DNA from: an uncultured Acidimicrobiales bacterium
GTDB lineage: Bacteria; Actinomycetota; Acidimicrobiia; Acidimicrobiales; SHLQ01
Reading direction: 5' to 3'
Length of the DNA: 48,722 bases
Assembly: GCA_938023735.1 (NCBI GenBank)
Contig: CALJDK010000144.1
Span: 1-48,722, forward strand
The position numbers and the translations under genes were made by a program. Under the pieces are notes generated by a model. The model ran no database searches. It saw nothing but the letters and a program-made list of their open reading frames with translations, and was not told the DNA's origin. Below, piece by piece: positions 33,786 through 43,333 of this stretch (the first letter of the stretch is position 1; the number at the start of each line of letters is the position of its first letter).

Positions 33786-33800
33786 TGAAAGGGTGCAACC
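33764..33800 (+). promoter_or_regulatory. Dyad overlapping the -10, putative GntR operator
   Basis: Imperfect inverted repeat centred on 33782: GGTT...ACCCTTCAAT-ATG-ATTGAAAGGGT...AACC. The inner arms (33771-33780 and 33784-33794) match apart from one extra A, and GGTT/AACC extend it outward. It covers the spacer, -10 and start site, the expected position for a repressor. The GntR-type regulator encoded second in this operon (34794-35147) is the natural candidate for autoregulation. Confidence 0.65.
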
Positions 33801-33837
33801 CGGTCAATCAAAAGAGACGAGAGAGAGTAAAACCGTC

Positions 33838-34797
33838 ATGGAACGACCATCAACTCGGCAACTGCTTGCCGCATTCGGCGTGCCGCTTCTCATCGTTATC
33901 GCGGCGACGCTGTATCTGCTGATCGTGAACGACCGCCTGCCCGAGCAGGTGGCTATTCACTGGGGAGGCGACGGCGCTGCCGACGGGTTCATCTCTCGGG
34001 CAAACCTCCCGTGGTTTGTGGCTGCGATTACGTTCGCTGTATCCGCACCCTTTGTTGCGATTTCCATCATGTCGACCTCCAAGTCCTTCTCGCCGGGCCT
34101 GTTTCACGCACTTCCTGCGAGCCTGTCGGCGTTTCTCGGGGTGGTCATGGTTTTGACCGCCACGGTCTCGCTCGACTCGACTGAAGCGCCCAACTTCCCG
34201 ACCTGGGTCATCCCGGTGTCGCTTGCAGTGGCCTTCGGGGCGGGGGTTATTGCTTCCAAACTTGCTGGCCCGGCGCCAGCTATCGCCGACACCGCCGCAC
34301 CCGCGCCCAGTTCGGCCGAGCGGTTTCCGATCCCCGAAGGCCAGACGGCCGTGTGGTCTGGTCGGACGCCAATGGGTCGGAACCTGATGGCGCTCGTAGC
34401 CTTCTTCGCCTTCATGAACATCGTTGTCGCCGGCGTGACGTCGTGGTGGCTGCTCGGTCTGGTCGTCGTCACGGTTTTGGTGATTCTGACGACGTCGTCA
34501 TTCGATGTCACCGCTGGCCCAAGTGGGGTGCGGGTTGCCGGTGTGCTCGGATTCCCCCGAACCACGGTTCCGCTGAACCAGATCGTCATGGCCGAGGCCG
34601 GCTCGGTGAAAGCGATGCAGTTTGGTGGGTTCGGATGGCGAGTTCGTGGAAAAGGACAGACCGCAGTGCTCACCCGCTCGGGTCCGGCATTGACAGTGAC
34701 CCGCACCGATGGGGCGCAGCTGCACGTAACGCTCGACGACCCCGAGCGACCCGCTGCGGTGATCTCGGCGCTGCTCGACCAACGGTCGAGCGTATGA
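33838..34797 (+). CDS. DUF1648 membrane protein
   Basis: 319 aa integral membrane protein. DUF1648 is recognisable at the N-terminus: first TM LLAAFGVPLLIVIAATLYLL, then NDRLPEQVAIHWGGDGAADG (the L-P-x-x-V-x-x-H-W...G-x-x-D-G motif). Further hydrophobic segments at about 60-80, 100-120, 130-150 and 185-235, then a C-terminal cytoplasmic domain of about 95 residues with PH-like beta pattern (TAGPSGVRVAGVLGFPRTTV). Function of the family is not settled; it is often paired with YtrA-type GntR regulators, as here (ATGA overlap). A SD-like GAGAGAG precedes ATG 33838. Confidence 0.85.
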   Translation: MERPSTRQLLAAFGVPLLIVIAATLYLLIVNDRLPEQVAIHWGGDGAADGFISRANLPWFVAAITFAVSAPFVAISIMSTSKSFSPGLFHALPASLSAFLGVVMVLTATVSLDSTEAPNFPTWVIPVSLAVAFGAGVIASKLAGPAPAIADTAAPAPSSAERFPIPEGQTAVWSGRTPMGRNLMALVAFFAFMNIVVAGVTSWWLLGLVVVTVLVILTTSSFDVTAGPSGVRVAGVLGFPRTTVPLNQIVMAEAGSVKAMQFGGFGWRVRGKGQTAVLTRSGPALTVTRTDGAQLHVTLDDPERPAAVISALLDQRSSV

Positions 34798-35147
34798 TCC
34801 TCACACTCGACCTGGCATCAGATCGGCCACTCTTTAACCAGATCGTCGATGGCGTGAAGCGATCCCTTGTCGACGGCAAGCTCGAACCCGGCGAATCGCT
34901 GCCGCCTGGCCGCGAACTAGCCGGAGCGCTCGATGTGAGCCTTGAAACGGTGCAGCGGGCATACCGCCATCTCGCCGACGAAGGCATCGTCACATCTCGG
35001 GTTGGTCGTGGAACCCGGGTATCGGAGTCGGTCGATATCGGCGAAATGGCACTCGGCGCATCGGTTGACGAAATTGTCGAACACGCCCGAAGCGTGGGCG
35101 TTTCCAGGCAGCGCCTCATCGAGCTCATCACCACTGCCTATGGATAG
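34794..35147 (+). CDS. GntR-family (YtrA-type) transcriptional regulator
   Basis: 117 aa: an N-terminal winged helix-turn-helix (PLFNQIVDGVKRSLVDGKLE, then PGRELAGALDVSLETVQRAY and a wing GIVTSRVGRGTRV) and a short C-terminal helical tail (about 45 residues) as in the YtrA subfamily, which lacks a large effector domain. Translationally coupled to DUF1648 (ATGA overlap at 34794-34797). Likely represses its own operon through the dyad at 33764-33800 and responds to a cell-envelope or membrane signal; that is inference from family and position. Confidence 0.9.
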   Translation: MILTLDLASDRPLFNQIVDGVKRSLVDGKLEPGESLPPGRELAGALDVSLETVQRAYRHLADEGIVTSRVGRGTRVSESVDIGEMALGASVDEIVEHARSVGVSRQRLIELITTAYG

Positions 35148-35216
35148 CGACTGCCTTCGCCGAGCTAATGTCGTACAAGGAATAATCGCTTCCGCAACCC
35201 CGTTTCCTACTGAAGT

Positions 35217-36455
35217 ATGCATGAACCCCACACACCTTCGCGCTCGCGGTCCCAGCGACTCGCCGAGCGATTCGCCGAGGTGCGCCGCGAATCCCTTGAG
35301 CTTGCGGCCCCTCTCTCCTCCGAGGAGTGGGTGGTGCAATCGATGCCCGATGCCAGCCCAACGAAATGGCATCTTGCGCACACCACATGGTTCTTTGAAA
35401 CGTTCGTCCTTCCGGGCGATCCGGTAGATCCTGCCTACTCGTACTTGTTCAACTCGTACTACGAAGCGGTTGGCGATCGTCACCCTCGCGACGTGCGTGG
35501 TCTCATCACTCGACCAAATGCTGATGAGGTTGTCGCCTACCGAGTGAAGATCGACGAAGCGGTGCTCGATCTGCTCGATCTTGGCACTGCGGACAACGAC
35601 GTGCTCGACCTTATTGAGCTCGGTATCCATCATGAGCAGCAACACCAGGAGCTGTTGCTCATGGATGCGCTCCACCTGCTGGCCCAGCATCCGTTCTCGC
35701 CGTCGTACACCACAGCGCCCGTCGTTCAGTCGGCCTCGCATCCGGGCGGATGGTCGGGTTATGCCGAAGCGATCATCGAAATCGGAAACGATGGCGATGA
35801 GTTCATCTTCGACAACGAAGGGCCACGCCATCGGTCCCTTGTTCCCGCCTTTGAGATTTCCGATGCGCCCGTTACCTGCGGACAATTTCAAGAGTTCATC
35901 GACGATGGCGGCTACGACCAGGCCACGCTCTGGCTCAGCGACGGCTGGGGCACCGTGAAGCGCGATGGTTGGAGTCGGCCGATCTATTGGCGGCCCGACG
36001 GTTCCATCTTCAACCTGCACGGACTTCAACAGATCGACCCCAACCAGCCCGTAAGCCATATCTCCTACTACGAGGCCGATGCGTTTGCCCGCTGGGCCGG
36101 CCACCGGCTGCCCACCGAGTTCGAATGGGAGCGGGCCTTTGGGAGCGACGATCCCGCCGATGCCCAGGTTCGCAGCGGCGAGGTCTTTCACCCGGTTGGT
36201 CCCGCGGCAGATGCCACTGGCTCGCTGGGCTCGGTTTGGGAGTGGACCTCGAGTGCCTATTCGGCCTACCCCGGATTCCGCACCGCTCCCGGCGCGGTTG
36301 GCGAGTACAACGGCAAGTTCATGGCCAACCAGTACGTGTTGCGAGGCGGCGGCTACCTCACGCCGGTCGGCCATGTGCGAACCACCTATCGCAACTTCTT
36401 TCATCCTCACACCCGCTGGCACACGGGCGGCGTCCGGCTGGCCCGCGACCTGTAG
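35217..36455 (+). CDS. egtB: Ergothioneine biosynthesis sulfoxide synthase EgtB
   Basis: 412 aa. Iron(II)- and O2-dependent enzyme joining gamma-glutamylcysteine (or cysteine) to hercynine. N-terminal DinB-like domain with the iron-ligand histidines in WHLAHTTWF (51-59) and HHEQQHQE (138-145); C-terminal formylglycine-enzyme-like domain (about 190-412) with EFEWERAFG and GGGYLTPVGHVRTTYRNFFH. The RHPRxxR segment (88-94) and the near-terminal RLARD match the residues that hold gamma-Glu-Cys in mycobacterial EgtB, so gamma-Glu-Cys, made by the ligase 4 kb away, is the likely thiol. The hercynine-forming methyltransferase egtD is not in the window. Confidence 0.93.
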   Translation: MHEPHTPSRSRSQRLAERFAEVRRESLELAAPLSSEEWVVQSMPDASPTKWHLAHTTWFFETFVLPGDPVDPAYSYLFNSYYEAVGDRHPRDVRGLITRPNADEVVAYRVKIDEAVLDLLDLGTADNDVLDLIELGIHHEQQHQELLLMDALHLLAQHPFSPSYTTAPVVQSASHPGGWSGYAEAIIEIGNDGDEFIFDNEGPRHRSLVPAFEISDAPVTCGQFQEFIDDGGYDQATLWLSDGWGTVKRDGWSRPIYWRPDGSIFNLHGLQQIDPNQPVSHISYYEADAFARWAGHRLPTEFEWERAFGSDDPADAQVRSGEVFHPVGPAADATGSLGSVWEWTSSAYSAYPGFRTAPGAVGEYNGKFMANQYVLRGGGYLTPVGHVRTTYRNFFHPHTRWHTGGVRLARDL

Positions 36456-36497
36456 ACACTGCTTGCGCTCACCTGCTCCTCGCCGCTGGCCGGCGTG

Positions 36498-36503
36498 TAG
36501 TTT
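36498..36503 (+). promoter_or_regulatory. -10 element (TAGTTT), leaderless GTG start
   Basis: TAGTTT ends 6 nt before GTG 36510 of the GntR/UTRA regulator gene. Confidence 0.6.
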
Positions 36504-36509
36504 GGCCAC

Positions 36510-37271
36510 GTGCCAGCTCCGCAGCCGCCGAAATACCAGGTCATCTATTCGGCGATGCGAGATCAGATTCTCTCGGGTGCGCTGAAGCCCGGCGAGCAGT
36601 TGCCATCGCAGCAGGTGATGGCCGAGACCTACAACACGTCGTTGATGACGCTGCGTCAGGCGTTGTCGAGCCTTGAATCCGATGGCCTTATCGTCATCGC
36701 TGCTGGTCGCGGAACCTACGTTGCCGAGCGTCCGGTCGATGTTCGGGTCGGGAACCTGTCGAGCTTTGCCGGAACCATGCAGGCAGCCGGTATCGAACTT
36801 GCCACCGAGGTTCTCGATGTTGTTCGCCGCACGGCCGAGGAGTCATCCGACGCGGCCTCGGCATTGGGATTCGATGGCGGGATGGTCTGTTTGGTGCGCC
36901 GGCGATCGGTCGATGGTGTGCCATTCAGCCTTCAGCGGAGCTATCTCACCGGGGCGCTGGGCGAGCAGGTCGACTTTGACAAGTTGGTCGGAGAGTCGTT
37001 GTATCAATCGGTCGAGGCGGTTACTGGTTGGGTGGTCGGCGCGGCGCGGGAGGCAATTCGAGCGGTGAAACCTTCGAAGGCCGATGCCAAGCTGCTCGAC
37101 ACTCGGACCACTGAGCCAGCGTTGCTGTCGGTGCGAACGTCGTTCAACCAGTTCGACGTTCCGTTTCTCTACGACGAAGCAATCCTTGTGGGCGACCGCT
37201 GCACCATCGCCGCCGATCGAACCTCCGACCGTCTCAGCATCTCCTACGGCCTCGCCAACAAGTCGAGCTAG
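36510..37271 (+). CDS. GntR-family regulator with UTRA effector domain (HutC-type)
   Basis: 253 aa. N-terminal winged HTH (KYQVIYSAMRDQILSGALKP ... LMTLRQALSSLESDGLIVIA, with the wing GRGTYVAERP) and a C-terminal UTRA small-molecule domain (about 80-250; VCLVRRRSVDGVPFSLQRSY, with the VRTSFNQFDVPFLYDEAILV strands). HutC-type regulators usually bind sugar-phosphates, histidine-pathway or other small ligands; no adjacent catabolic operon indicates the ligand here. Leaderless GTG start. Its target genes are unknown; trpBA follows but trp genes are not usual HutC targets. Confidence 0.9.
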   Translation: MPAPQPPKYQVIYSAMRDQILSGALKPGEQLPSQQVMAETYNTSLMTLRQALSSLESDGLIVIAAGRGTYVAERPVDVRVGNLSSFAGTMQAAGIELATEVLDVVRRTAEESSDAASALGFDGGMVCLVRRRSVDGVPFSLQRSYLTGALGEQVDFDKLVGESLYQSVEAVTGWVVGAAREAIRAVKPSKADAKLLDTRTTEPALLSVRTSFNQFDVPFLYDEAILVGDRCTIAADRTSDRLSISYGLANKSS

Positions 37272-37283
37272 GGCACCCACCTA

Positions 37284-37370
37284 TCGACGACCATCAATCC
37301 AAATACGGTTCCAGACACCGTATTCAGATCGACGTTTATCAATTTGAATACGGTTCCAGACACCGTATTC
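37284..37370. repeat. REP-like hairpin repeat, two copies (C and D) upstream of trpB
   Basis: Two hairpins with the same loop TCCAGAC: copy C AATACGGT/ACCGTATT (37302-37309 and 37317-37324, 8 bp) and copy D GAATACGGT/ACCGTATTC (37346-37354 and 37362-37370, 9 bp). Each is preceded by an ATCGAC...ATCAAT-type linker (37283-37298 and around 37328-37342). The core equals the repeat at 17.7 kb. Copy D ends 4 bp upstream of the putative trpB -35. Confidence 0.9.
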
Positions 37371-37374
37371 CGGT

Positions 37375-37403
37375 TTGCCCGGGTAGGGTTGGAGGTCTAG
37401 AGT
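37375..37403 (+). promoter_or_regulatory. Putative trpBA promoter
   Basis: TTGCCC (37375-37380), 17-bp spacer, TAGAGT (37398-37403); leader of about 40 nt with SD GAGGA (37439-37443) six nt before ATG 37450. No leader peptide with Trp codons or classic attenuator is seen in the short leader. Confidence 0.5.
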
Positions 37404-37449
37404 TCTAGAAGAGTCTGAATTCGGACCAGAAATGATGTGAGGACCACTG

Positions 37450-38690
<1,241 letters not shown>

Positions 38691-38694
<4 letters not shown>

Positions 38695-39512
38695 ACACCA
38701 CCGCCGCCCCATCACGCAATGGCGTTTCGCTCGAAGCCCATCTTGCCGAGCGCATCGCCGCTGGCGGCAAAGTGCTACTGCCGTATGTAACCGCGGGTAT
38801 CACCGACGACTGGGTCGATCTGGTCGAAGCGGTTATCGACGCAGGCGCCGACGCGGTGGAGATCGGCATCCCCTTCTCTGACCCAGCAATGGATGGCACC
38901 ACCATCCAGGAAGCTTCGGTCGTGGCGCTCGACCGGGGTATCACCCCCGCCGATGCGCTCGATCAGCTGCGCGGCCGAGAGTACGGCGTTCCCCTTATCG
39001 CGATGACCTACTACAACCTGGTCTACCGCTACGGCCACGAGCGCTTTGCCGCCGATGCCGCCGCTGCTGGCGTGCGGGCAACGATTCTTCCTGACCTGCC
39101 TATGGAGCAGGCGGGCGACTGGGCCGAGGCTGGTGCCAAACATGGCATCGAGAACATCTTGCTCGCGGCGCCGGTAACCAGCGACGACAGGCTGGCGCAG
39201 GTCGTCGAGAACACCGCCGGTTTTGTCTACGTGGTCAGCACGATGGGCACCACCGGCGAGCGTGGCGAGGTCGACGATGCTGCAAGCGTTTTGGCCCGCC
39301 GGGTGAAAGCCGCTGGCGACCGACCTGCCGTAGTGGGGTTCGGCATCTCGGGTCCAGCAACTGCCGTGGCCGCGAGTCGCGAGTCCGACGGCGTGATTGT
39401 GGCTTCGGCGCTGATGCGAAAGGTGTTGAACGGCGAGTCGGTCGATCAGGCGGCGAGCTTTGTAGCCGAAATGCGATCTGCGCTCGACAAGGAATACCCC
39501 GTCGAGAAATAG
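38691..39512 (+). CDS. trpA: Tryptophan synthase alpha chain
   Basis: Cleaves indole-3-glycerol phosphate to indole and glyceraldehyde 3-phosphate, channelling indole to TrpB. 273 aa TIM barrel. Catalytic Glu in [15 protein letters not shown] (the E before IGIPFSDP) and catalytic Asp in [10 protein letters not shown] are present; the phosphate site GFGISGP is intact. The usual DGPTIQ reads DGTTIQ here, a mild substitution next to the active site. Start ATG 38691 overlaps the trpB stop, so synthesis is coupled. The longer upstream frame lies within trpB and is rejected. Confidence 0.97.
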
Positions 39513-39581
39513 CGGTGTCCAGACTCCTGTGACGTGTCGCAGTTGTCGTTGGCCGAGATTAACGAATCGCCAACGAATGTC

Positions 39582-39587
39582 TAGGGT
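39582..39587 (+). promoter_or_regulatory. -10 element (TAGGGT), leaderless start of polX
   Basis: TAGGGT ends 6 nt before ATG 39594. A possible -35, TTAACG, lies 17 nt upstream (39559-39564). Confidence 0.6.
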
Positions 39588-39593
39588 CTGCAT

Positions 39594-41354
39594 ATGGCTA
39601 CGAACCGAGACGTTTTGGCGATGCTTAGCGAGCTGGTGACCCTCACCACACTTGAAGAGGGGAGCCCGCAGTCGTTCAAGGTTCGGGCGTATGAGAACGC
39701 GAAGCTCGGCATCGAAGAGCACGGCGATGATGTCACTGGTCTGAAGGTGTCCGAGCTCACCAAGATCAAGGGTGTCGGGAAAGCCACCGCTACCAAGATT
39801 CGTGAGCTGGTCGACGGCGGCTCGGTAGAAAAGATCGAGAAGCTTCGCAAGAAGTATCCACCCGAGTTTGTCGAGCTGTCGCGCATCCCAGGCCTTGGGC
39901 CAAAGACTCTGATGATGGTTCGCAAAGAGTTGGGCATCGAGAACGTCGAGGATCTGAAGGCGGCCATCGCAGATGAGAAGATTCGTGATCTCAAAGGAAT
40001 GGGCGAGAAGAGCGAGGCCAAAATCGCGAAAGCCATCGACCGTCTGGGTCTGACCGGCAAAGATCGCCGAACACCAATCGCCGATGCGATGCCGCTCGCC
40101 GAACGCCTAGTCGACGACCTCAAAGCGGTGAAGGGTGTCGTCGACGCGAAGTACTGCGGGTCGCTTCGCCGGATGTCGGAAACCATTGGCGATATCGACA
40201 TCACCGTTGCTGCTACCAACGCAAAAGCGGTGATGAAAGTTGTCGTCGAGCACGGCGAGGTCGACGACATCGTGGTCAATGGTGAGACAAAGACGTCGTT
40301 CCTTACCCGCACCGGTTTGCAGGTTGACGTGCGGGTGGTCGAGCCCGACCAGTTCGGCGCTGCAACCCTCTATTTCACCGGATCGAAAGCCCACAACATC
40401 AAGCTGCGACAGCGGGCCCTCGACCGCAACATGACCCTCAACGAGTACGGGCTGATCGACACATCCGACGAAACCCTCGAAGGCGACGACCGCCCGATTG
40501 TGGCCAGTCGAACCGAGGAAGAGATCTACCAAGCGCTCGATCTCGAGTACATACCTGCGCCGTTGCGCGAATCGACCGGCGAGGTCGAGGCTGCGGCCGA
40601 CGGGCTGCCCGAGTTCATCCAACGCGAGCACATTCACGCCGATCTGCACTACCACACCGCCCGTTCGGGCGATGGCCGGTCATCGGTGGAAGACATGGTG
40701 AAGGTGGCCTCGGAAGCCGGCTATGACTTCCTGGCCATCACCGACCACGGCGTCGACCTAGCCATCAACGGATCGACGGCCGAAGAGATGCTGGAGCACC
40801 GCGAACACATCAGCCAGGTGCAGGCCGACTATCCCGACATGTTGTTGATGTGGGGCTGCGAGCTGAACATCGACGGCAAAGGCGGCCTCGATTACGACGA
40901 CGATTTCCGCGCCCTGTTCGACTACACGGTGGCGTCGGTTCACAGCCACTACGACCAGGAACCAAACGCCCAAACCGATCGACTAATCGCCGCCATCTCC
41001 GACCCAACCGTCAACTCCATTGGTCATCTCAGCGGCCGCTACATCGGGCGTCGTCCCGGCATCGAGTTTGATGTCGATGCGGTGCTCGATGCGCTCAAGC
41101 ATTTCGATGTGGCCCTGGAGGTCAACGGAGCGCTGCAACGACTCGATGCTGCATCCGATGTGGTTCGCCGGGCCGTCGAGCACGAGGTAAAGCTGGTCAT
41201 CAACACCGATAGCCACCACACCTCCGAACTCGGCCGTATGGAGTACGGCGTGCAGACAGCGCAACGTGGCTGGGCGCCCAAAGAGTTGGTCATCAATACC
41301 TGGGATCGCAAAGACTTTCTGGCCTGGGTAGAAGCACGACCAACCAGGACGTGA
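39594..41354 (+). CDS. polX: Family X DNA polymerase with PHP domain (PolX)
   Basis: 586 aa. N-terminal helix-hairpin-helix repeats (KIKGVGKATATKIRE; IPGLGPKTLMMVRK; GMGEKSEAKIAKAI), then the nucleotidyltransferase core with GSLRRMSETIGDIDITVAA (metal Asp pair) and the third Asp in LQVDVRVVEPDQFGAATLYF. The C-terminal PHP domain has HADLHYHTARSGDG, ITDHG, GCELNI, SVHSH and NTDSHHTSEL, the expected metal ligands of the 3'-5' exonuclease/phosphatase. Roles in base-excision and gap-filling repair. Transcribed from a leaderless promoter; its TGA overlaps the GTG of the MFS transporter gene. Confidence 0.96.
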   Translation: MATNRDVLAMLSELVTLTTLEEGSPQSFKVRAYENAKLGIEEHGDDVTGLKVSELTKIKGVGKATATKIRELVDGGSVEKIEKLRKKYPPEFVELSRIPGLGPKTLMMVRKELGIENVEDLKAAIADEKIRDLKGMGEKSEAKIAKAIDRLGLTGKDRRTPIADAMPLAERLVDDLKAVKGVVDAKYCGSLRRMSETIGDIDITVAATNAKAVMKVVVEHGEVDDIVVNGETKTSFLTRTGLQVDVRVVEPDQFGAATLYFTGSKAHNIKLRQRALDRNMTLNEYGLIDTSDETLEGDDRPIVASRTEEEIYQALDLEYIPAPLRESTGEVEAAADGLPEFIQREHIHADLHYHTARSGDGRSSVEDMVKVASEAGYDFLAITDHGVDLAINGSTAEEMLEHREHISQVQADYPDMLLMWGCELNIDGKGGLDYDDDFRALFDYTVASVHSHYDQEPNAQTDRLIAAISDPTVNSIGHLSGRYIGRRPGIEFDVDAVLDALKHFDVALEVNGALQRLDAASDVVRRAVEHEVKLVINTDSHHTSELGRMEYGVQTAQRGWAPKELVINTWDRKDFLAWVEARPTRT

Positions 41355-42562
41355 CCCAACCTGAAGAAGCGATAGTTACCAACCAAACCCCGCCCGACCG
41401 GTCGGTATTTGCGGTTCCAGCGCTGCTGATTGTGACCGCTACGTACTTTGCGTCGAGCGGACTGAGCTTCCCGGTGCTACCGAGGATGGTTGACCAGAAA
41501 CTCGACGGTGGCAACCTGGAAATCGGGTTGGCGTTCTCGGCATTTGGTGTAGGGCTGATGGTGCTGCGGCCCTTTGTGGGGTACCTCACCGATCGGTTCG
41601 GCCGCCGCAACGGCGTCATCGCTGGGCTTGTGCTGGTTGGCGCCATGCAGTTCACCTACGTGCCGGCGGCCGATCTGGGGCTCTGGCCACTTCTGGCCGC
41701 TCGGTTCGGCGCCGGAATGGGTGGCTCGATTCTGTATGTGGGCCTGGCAACGGTGGCCACCGAGTTGCCGACCCCCGAACGCCGGGCTGCGGTGTTCAGC
41801 ATCTTTGCGTCGATGACCTTTGTGGGCTTTGCGCTCGGCCCGCTCATTGGCGACCTGCTGTTTGAGTCGTATGGATTCTCCGTGGCGTACGCTGCGGCCG
41901 GTGGTCTGGTGGTGGTGGCGACCTTGTTGGCCTTCTTCATTCCCGATACCACCCCTGCCGATGCCGATCCCACGCTCGGAGCGATGCGCGATCTACTGCA
42001 TCCGGTTGGGTTTCGTCTGGGTGTTGCGAACATGGCGGCCCTGCTGGCGTTCATCGCCTTCAACGCGTTCATCACTCCGTGGTCCGACGAGTTGGGGGCC
42101 GGCGGCGCACGCTGGGTGCTGTTTGTGTTCGGTATCGCCGCGCTGGTGCTGCGACTCGGTTCGAGCCCAATCCTCAACCACCCGAATCGATCTCGCCTCG
42201 CCACGGTGGCCTATGTCTCGATCATCGGTTCGGCGCTTTCGGCGGCGTTCGCTCAGGGCTCGACGCTGCTGTTTGCCTCGGCGCTCTTCTTGGCTGGAGG
42301 ACTAGCCTTCCTGACGCCGCTGCTCATCTTGGTGGCAGCCGACAGCTCACCCGCAGCAGCGCGAGCCCGAGTGGTGAGCACCATCACGTTCTGCAACGAC
42401 CTCGGAAGTTCGCTGGGCGTACCACTTCTGGGCTTGGTAGCCGATGCTTCAGGCTTCCGAGGTATGTACGCCTCGCTGGCGGTGGTGTGCGCGATCTCCA
42501 TCGCCTACCTGCGGTCGCCCGTGGTACAGAAACTCGGTGGCTTTCACATGGCCGCGTCGTAG
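41351..42562 (+). CDS. Major facilitator superfamily transporter
   Basis: 403 aa, about 12 TM segments. The MFS signature lies in the loop between TM2 and TM3: RPFVGYLTDRFGRRNGVIAG. TM1 follows a short N-terminal tail (VFAVPALLIVTATYFASSGL), and the central cytoplasmic loop with charged residues lies around residue 200 (DTTPADADPTLGAMRDLLHP). It looks like a drug/efflux-type or Bmr-like antiporter, but substrate is unknown. GTG 41351 overlaps the polX stop (GTGA), so it is translated after polX by coupling; no functional link is obvious. Confidence 0.92.
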   Translation: MTQPEEAIVTNQTPPDRSVFAVPALLIVTATYFASSGLSFPVLPRMVDQKLDGGNLEIGLAFSAFGVGLMVLRPFVGYLTDRFGRRNGVIAGLVLVGAMQFTYVPAADLGLWPLLAARFGAGMGGSILYVGLATVATELPTPERRAAVFSIFASMTFVGFALGPLIGDLLFESYGFSVAYAAAGGLVVVATLLAFFIPDTTPADADPTLGAMRDLLHPVGFRLGVANMAALLAFIAFNAFITPWSDELGAGGARWVLFVFGIAALVLRLGSSPILNHPNRSRLATVAYVSIIGSALSAAFAQGSTLLFASALFLAGGLAFLTPLLILVAADSSPAAARARVVSTITFCNDLGSSLGVPLLGLVADASGFRGMYASLAVVCAISIAYLRSPVVQKLGGFHMAAS

Positions 42563-42574
42563 GAACCGCGGTGG

Positions 42575-43321
42575 CTATCCAGCCGAAAGGTTGCGGGCGA
42601 ACAGGTCGGTAAGGACCTGCCAGTGCTGTTCGGCCGCATCGGCGTTGTACACCGCTCGGTCGGGAAACGCGAAGCCATGATCGGTATCGGGATACCGCTC
42701 CAAGCTGCCGCGAACGCCAGAGTCAGCCATGAACTGCTCCATGGCATCGACCATCTCGGGCGGAGCGTAGGAGTCTCGTTCAGCGCAGGCGACGTAGAGT
42801 TCGCCGGTGATATCGCCGAGTCTGCTGTGCGGAGAATCGTTGTTTTCATCGGGCTCCACCACCAGCCGAACCCCGTAGATCGACGCCGACGCTTTCACCC
42901 GGTCGGCGTGAGCTGCCGCAACCCAAACGGCAAACGGGCCGCTCATGCAGTAGCCGACACAGCCGACCTGTGAGGCGTCGGCTTTCGGATCGGTGTCGGC
43001 ATGGGCGAAGACAGCGGCGGCGTCGCGCTCGATCATCCGGTTGCTGAGGCTGTACATCAGCAACGTCATTTCCTTCAGCGATTCCTTCGAGTTGAAATCG
43101 AGCTCGAAGGAATCGGTCGACCGATAGTACAGGTGCGGCAACGCGACGTAGTAGCCAAGTTTTGCCCACCGGCGCGCCATGTCGTGCAGCTCCTCACGTT
43201 TGCCCGGCGCATCCATGAGGAACAACACCATCGGGAACGGCCCGTCGCCCTCGGGGTGGGTGATAAACGCGCCCATTGCGCCATCGCCGGTTTCGATCAC
43301 AATCTCAGAATCAACGGTCAT
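42575..43321 (-). CDS. Dienelactone hydrolase family protein
   Basis: 248 aa. Classic DLH layout: oxyanion-side LFLMDAPGKREELHDMARR, Cys nucleophile in VGYCMSGPFAVW, catalytic Asp in ELYVACAERDSYAP and His in YPDTDHGFAFPDR. Hydrolyses dienelactone-like or other lactone/ester substrates. It has a leaderless promoter (TAGAGT 6 nt before ATG) that overlaps the end of the EamA gene, so it can be expressed separately from the genes behind it. Convergent with the MFS gene, 12 nt between stops. Confidence 0.92.
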   Translation of the reverse strand: MTVDSEIVIETGDGAMGAFITHPEGDGPFPMVLFLMDAPGKREELHDMARRWAKLGYYVALPHLYYRSTDSFELDFNSKESLKEMTLLMYSLSNRMIERDAAAVFAHADTDPKADASQVGCVGYCMSGPFAVWVAAAHADRVKASASIYGVRLVVEPDENNDSPHSRLGDITGELYVACAERDSYAPPEMVDAMEQFMADSGVRGSLERYPDTDHGFAFPDRAVYNADAAEQHWQVLTDLFARNLSAG

Positions 43322-43327
43322 GGCCGA

Positions 43328-43333
43328 ACTCTA
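43328..43333 (-). promoter_or_regulatory. -10 element (TAGAGT), leaderless start inside the EamA gene end
   Basis: On the minus strand TAGAGT ends 6 nt before ATG 43321 and overlaps the stop codon of the upstream EamA gene. Confidence 0.55.

Noticed and set aside
34917-36509. 530-codon open frame on the minus strand opposite egtB
   Set aside because: It lies fully antisense to a clear EgtB and part of the GntR gene; composition is Arg/Gly/Val-rich and domain-free, as expected for the antisense of GC-rich codons.
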